Source of the DNA: a virus
DNA: 31,279 nucleotides
Direction: 5' to 3' (one strand)
IMG/VR virus record: IMGVR_UViG_3300042876_000155
Coordinates: 1 to 31,279 of that record
Shown here in pieces: positions 27,756-31,279 of the stretch; the first letter of the stretch is position 1; each line of letters begins with the position of its first letter. A program made the position numbers and the translations under genes. The notes under the pieces were generated by a model. It was not told where the DNA came from. It saw only the letters and a list, made by a program, of their open reading frames with translations, and ran no database searches.

Positions 27756-29029
27756 TGCCTGCCACCTTCCCCGTCACCGCTTCCTTCCTTTACGGCTCCG
27801 GCGTAACCCGCCGCCAGGAGAGCATCGTCCAGACCGCCGACAACCAGTACGAGACCCGCCTCATCCGCGAGACCACGCCGCGGGAGCTGTTCGACCTGCA
27901 ATGGCGCGGGACGCAGGCCGAGTGGAACACGCTGCGGGCCTTCTTTGACGCCCGGCAGGGGCGCGTCGGGGCGTTCTACTTCTTCTCGCCGTTCATCAAC
28001 GAGGCCTGGACGGGCCTCTCCTGCGGGACCGGCTACGTCACCGGCACCTTCACCGGCGTATCGAATGCCGCCGACGCGGTCATCACCGTCGCCAACACCT
28101 TCGCCAACATCGCCGACGACGTCTACGTCTACATCACCGGCGTGGTGGACAACGCCAGCGCCTACGTCACCGGCGACCGAACGGCGTCCATCACTGTCAC
28201 GTCCGACATTATGAACGGGACGCTCTCTGGACTCGTGGACGGCGTGACCGTCACATCCGACTGCTGGTGGAACACTAACGTCCTCGGAAAATATGTAAAG
28301 TTCGCCTACGGTGCCGGCGTCACAAAGAAACTGACCGAGGCGAAGTTCTACCAGACCGGGGCGCAAACGCACGGGCATTGGAAATTCCAGGGATCGAACA
28401 ACGACAGCGACTGGACCGACATCGGCGCCGAGTTCGTCTTGGGCGGGTCAACGACGCAGACCATCACGGAATTGTCGGGGAACACCACCGCCTATCGGTA
28501 CTACCGCATCCTCGGAACGCAGGACGAAAGCGCGTCGGGAGCTCCGAACCTGACGGAGTTTGAGTTCAAGGAAGCGGCAGACGGCGACCTCGCCACGGCG
28601 CTCAACGGCAAACTCCACAAGATCAGCGAATTCACCAGCGCGGCCTCCTTTAAAATCGTCACCGACACCAGCGCCTGCACGAACACCTGGGTCTCCGGCG
28701 GGACGGCAACGCTTTGCACGTTCGTCATGCCTGGGCGCCAAGCCACGGGCGTCACGATCTACGACGCCGGAGCGGCCAAGACCGTCACGACCCACTACGC
28801 GCTGGTGGCCGACGCCGGGCTCAACGAAGAGACGGTCATCCAATGCGCCACCGCCTGGGCCCCCGCCAACGGCGTCGCCATCACGGCCGACTTCACTGGA
28901 CGCCGCCGCGCCCTGTGCCGCTTCCTCAACCTCGACCTTAAGGGGAGCTACCAGCAGCGGTCGCTCAACGGAGCGGCCGCGCCGAACATGGTGACGGCAA
29001 GCCTCCAGCTCATCGAGGTCAAGCAGTAA
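27755..29029 (+). CDS. DUF2460-like distal tail protein with discoidin-like domain insert
   Basis: Two ATGs occur (27752, 27755); the second is four bases after AGGAGGG (27744-27750), the better spacing, and gives 424 residues. The first 85 residues (FPVTASFLYGSGVTRRQESI, ETTPRELFDLQWRGTQAEWN, LRAFFDARQGRVGAFYFFSP) match DUF2460 tail proteins. The C-terminal end (FTGRRRALCRFLNLDLKGSY) returns to that family. Between them, about residues 157-273 (GKYVKFAYGAGVTKKLTEAK, WKFQGSNNDSDWTDIGAEF, AYRYYRILGTQDESASGAPN) form an F5/8-type C or discoidin-like domain, likely carbohydrate-binding. Base composition there shifts toward A/T, which suggests later acquisition. Confidence 0.75.
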   Translation: MPATFPVTASFLYGSGVTRRQESIVQTADNQYETRLIRETTPRELFDLQWRGTQAEWNTLRAFFDARQGRVGAFYFFSPFINEAWTGLSCGTGYVTGTFTGVSNAADAVITVANTFANIADDVYVYITGVVDNASAYVTGDRTASITVTSDIMNGTLSGLVDGVTVTSDCWWNTNVLGKYVKFAYGAGVTKKLTEAKFYQTGAQTHGHWKFQGSNNDSDWTDIGAEFVLGGSTTQTITELSGNTTAYRYYRILGTQDESASGAPNLTEFEFKEAADGDLATALNGKLHKISEFTSAASFKIVTDTSACTNTWVSGGTATLCTFVMPGRQATGVTIYDAGAAKTVTTHYALVADAGLNEETVIQCATAWAPANGVAITADFTGRRRALCRFLNLDLKGSYQQRSLNGAAAPNMVTASLQLIEVKQ

Positions 29030-30357
29030 TGCCCTCTCGCCCGTTCGACGGCGAGCAACTGACCGCCTCCGGGCGTCTGGACGGCTCCTGTCTCCACCAC
29101 TCCCAGACCGTCTGCGACGACACCCCCATCCCGCCGTCCCCGTTCCCGTCCCCGATGGACGGGGCGCTGGCCGGCTCCAATGACCTGGCCGGCCTGACGG
29201 TCAACGCCTCCGGGGCCAACATCCCGGTCATCTATGGCATCCGGCGCGTCGGGACGCAGGTCTTTGCCGTCAACGACCACCGCGCCTTCCCCACCGACCG
29301 GAAGGACGTGCTCTACGGCATCGGGAAGGGTGAGATCGAGGAGATCACAACCATCTACCTCGACAGCCTGGACGTGGCCAACTACGCCACGCACGTCCCC
29401 GTGGCGACGAAGCACACCGGGGCCTTCACCCAGACCGAGGACGCGCACATCAGCGGCTGGACGGCGCATGTCGAGGAGTACCCCGGCCTCGCCTACTGCA
29501 CCCTCTGCTACCGCTTCGACACCATCACCTGGGACCATGTGCCGGAGATCACGGCGCTCGTCAAGGGCGTCAAGGCCGTCTGGGACCCCCGCCTGTCCGC
29601 GGGCGCGGGCGCCTTCACCACGGCGGCCACGACCAACCCGGCGCTCATCCTGGCCGATATTCTCGCCAACAAGGACTACGGGGCGGGCCTGCCGAGCACC
29701 CACCACGCCCCCACAGACGCCACCGACTACATCAACTGGACGAGCGTGGGGACGGCGGCGACCGACTGCGAGAGCCTGGGCGTCACCTTCAACGGCTGGT
29801 TCCAGCGTTCCGCGTCGCTCCGGTCTGTCATCGACACCCTCAAGCTCCACGGCTGCCTGTGGGTCTACCTCGACGGGGCTCAGCTCACCTTCAAGGTGGA
29901 CAAGAGCGGGTCGAGCGTCAAGACCATCGACGCGTCGGTCATCCTCCCCGGCTCCGCCCGCTGGTCGTTCGTGGACGCCATGAGCCAGCCGAACATCGTG
30001 GAGGTCGTCTACTTCGACAGCTCGGCCTCCTACGCCGAGAGCCTCTACACCGCCCGCGCCGCGTCCATCACCGAGGGCTCGGAGCGCACGGCCCGCTACG
30101 TCCTCGACGGCTGCACGAACGCCACCATGGCGGGCGTCATCGCCAACCGCATCCTCAACCACGCCGTCTACGGCACCATCGACATGCAATGCCGTTGCAA
30201 AATCTCGGCCCTCGCACTTGAGAAGGGGGACATCGTGACGCTCAACTCGTTCAACGGCCTGGCCGATGGCACCCTCGCCCGCGTCCTCTCCGTCAAGCTC
30301 AACCAGGACTTCACGGTCGAGCTGCAGATGCGGAAGTATTCCGCGAGCATCTACTAA
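29029..30357 (+). CDS. tail hub/tip attachment protein, lambda J-like
   Basis: ATG 29029 overlaps the previous TAA (TAATG). The 442-residue protein starts polar and then has the J-family signature: GANIPVIYGIRRVGTQVFAV (P-V-x-Y-G-x-R-x-x-G), LYGIGKGEIEEITTIYLDS, CTLCYRFDTITWDHVPEITA, then NPALILADILANKDYGAGLP (N-P-A-x-I-x-x-D-x-x-x-N-x-x-Y-G) and FQRSASLRSVIDTLKLHGCL. The hub lies at the tail tip, binds the DUF2460-type partner and leads the entry of DNA. It is shorter than lambda J (about 1100 residues), lacking the long fibre end; host recognition may rest on neighbours. Confidence 0.85.
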   Translation: MPSRPFDGEQLTASGRLDGSCLHHSQTVCDDTPIPPSPFPSPMDGALAGSNDLAGLTVNASGANIPVIYGIRRVGTQVFAVNDHRAFPTDRKDVLYGIGKGEIEEITTIYLDSLDVANYATHVPVATKHTGAFTQTEDAHISGWTAHVEEYPGLAYCTLCYRFDTITWDHVPEITALVKGVKAVWDPRLSAGAGAFTTAATTNPALILADILANKDYGAGLPSTHHAPTDATDYINWTSVGTAATDCESLGVTFNGWFQRSASLRSVIDTLKLHGCLWVYLDGAQLTFKVDKSGSSVKTIDASVILPGSARWSFVDAMSQPNIVEVVYFDSSASYAESLYTARAASITEGSERTARYVLDGCTNATMAGVIANRILNHAVYGTIDMQCRCKISALALEKGDIVTLNSFNGLADGTLARVLSVKLNQDFTVELQMRKYSASIY

Positions 30358-31127
30358 TGCCCGTCCCCTACGTCCCGACCTACACCCCGGATACCAAGGG
30401 CGACATCCTCGCATACCCGCTGGCAGCCAACGCCGTCATCGCCGAAGACGACATGGTCTGCTACAACTCCGGCGGCGTGTATGTCGTCCCGGCCTCCGAC
30501 GCCTCCGGCCTGTCCGCCGTCCTGGGCGCGGCCCTCGAAGCCAAGGACAACACCGGCGGGGCCGACGGGGCGCTGACCGTCCAGGTCCGCCCCTACGCCT
30601 TCCTCTACAACGCCACCAGCATCACCGACGCAATGGTCGGGCAGATGATGTTCGTCACCGGCGTCCAGACCTTCGACGACACCAGCACCTACCTCATCCC
30701 GTGCGGCCGGCTCATCAAGCGCGTGGACAACACCCACGGCTACATCGACCTGCGCCGGAAGCCCACCAAGCGGGCGTGGACGTTCCGGTCGGCCCTGACC
30801 AGCTTCACGCACTCCGGCTCCTATATCGACTATCGCATCGCCCCGTACAGCACGCCGCAGAACGTCATCATTCGCTCCCTGCATGTGGCGCTGGCTTCCG
30901 CACCCGGCGTGGGGCAGACGATTGACTTCTGCGTCAAGGCCTCCTGCTCCTCGTCGCTCCTGCAGATCTCCGGCACGGCGACGACCGGGAGCGCGACGGG
31001 GCTGGCCACGCTCATCACGGGCGGAACCACATGGGTGATCCGCGCCAACGACAGCGCGGGCGCGGCCGCGGACCCAATCTTCATGCTCGAGGGCGAGTGC
31101 TACGACCCCTTCGAGGTGTCGCTGTGA
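30357..31127 (+). CDS. decoration-like/receptor-binding candidate, paralog-like to the 17536 gene
   Basis: ATG 30357 overlaps the hub stop. The 256 residues open MPVPYVPTYTPDTKGDILAY and then follow the DUF2190-like course seen in the 17536 product: AEDDMVCYNSGGVYVVPASD, LGAALEAKDN, GALTVQVRPYAFLY, MMFVTGVQTFDD and HGYIDLRR. The second half (about 145-256) is a beta-sandwich-like domain (VIIRSLHVALASAPGVGQTI, STPQ). Such proteins after the hub may bind receptors or decorate the tail tip. No signal peptide is present, unlike the 17536 gene. Confidence 0.65.
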   Translation: MPVPYVPTYTPDTKGDILAYPLAANAVIAEDDMVCYNSGGVYVVPASDASGLSAVLGAALEAKDNTGGADGALTVQVRPYAFLYNATSITDAMVGQMMFVTGVQTFDDTSTYLIPCGRLIKRVDNTHGYIDLRRKPTKRAWTFRSALTSFTHSGSYIDYRIAPYSTPQNVIIRSLHVALASAPGVGQTIDFCVKASCSSSLLQISGTATTGSATGLATLITGGTTWVIRANDSAGAAADPIFMLEGECYDPFEVSL

Positions 31128-31279
31128 TGCCCCTCGTCCTCCTCGACGTCCACGGCGGGCCGTCCCCGGTCTACCAGCGGTGGATGATGTTCGCCCGGCG
31201 GCACGACCAGGAGCCGCTCGTCGGCCTGGGCACGTCCATGGAGTTCATCGAGCGCATCAAGCCCGCCGCGGTGGTGCTG
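31127..31279 (+). CDS. unidentified protein, 3' truncated by window edge
   Basis: ATG 31127 overlaps the previous stop (TGATG). The 51 visible residues (MPLVLLDVHGGPSPVYQRWM and onward) are compatible with a Rossmann-like first strand, but too short to assign. It continues beyond the window. Confidence 0.55.
   Translation, partial: MPLVLLDVHGGPSPVYQRWMMFARRHDQEPLVGLGTSMEFIERIKPAAVVL

Overview
The window is a continuous stretch of a tailed double-stranded DNA phage (Caudoviricetes, siphovirus-like). Every confident gene is on the plus strand, genes are packed with ATGA/GTGA/TAATG overlaps, and most long minus-strand frames are shadows. The DNA is visibly GC-rich with strong third-position G/C, especially in the late region; the stretch of about 2.5-6.8 kb is less so. 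A lipoprotein signal, an RlpA-like wall enzyme and several Sec-type signal peptides suggest a Gram-negative, high-GC host. The host genus cannot be read from the sequence. No transposase, integrase or repressor lies inside the window.

Layout. (1) 1-1808: a truncated ORF end, an unknown protein, a ParB/sulfiredoxin-fold-like protein and another unknown. (2) 1809-2151: a non-coding stretch with the 3' half of a CAT-anticodon tRNA inside an imperfect inverted repeat, flanked by 14-bp direct repeats and followed by an intrinsic terminator. This is best read as a phage attachment site (attP). (3) 2152-8653: RlpA-like exported protein, orphan DNA methyltransferase, a run of very small proteins (several cysteine-rich, several membrane-spanning), a replication initiator-like protein with an internal iteron-like array, a DnaB-type helicase, a RusA-type resolvase and an NrdR-type zinc-ribbon protein. 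(4) 8622-8817: tandem 12-bp palindromes exactly 30 bp apart, a TTGACG element and a strong hairpin, together a candidate late control region. (5) 8818-20050: packaging and head: small terminase candidate, large terminase, DUF935/Mu gp29-type portal, exported proteins and small membrane proteins, Mu gpF-type protein, ClpP-like prohead protease with nested scaffold, decoration-like protein and Mu gpT-like major capsid protein. (6) 20096-31279: tail: Mu gp36/gpG/gp37-like connector and completion proteins, tail tube, tail chaperones joined by a probable -1 frameshift (A_AAT_TTG), a 1052-residue tape measure, distal tail proteins including an L-like cysteine protein and a DUF2460-type protein carrying a discoidin-like domain, a tail hub protein and a second decoration-like protein.

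Functionally this is a mosaic: a Mu-type head on a non-transposing, DnaB/RusA-replicating, probably integrating phage with a long siphovirus tail. The points most worth attention are the attP with the tRNA half, the zinc-ribbon/palindrome control region before the late operon, the iteron-like array in the replication gene, the frameshift site, the repeated GPKEG/ribosome-binding cassette in the small-gene cluster, and the unusual number of signal peptides on genes within the structural operon. Family names come from motif recognition only; no database search was possible.
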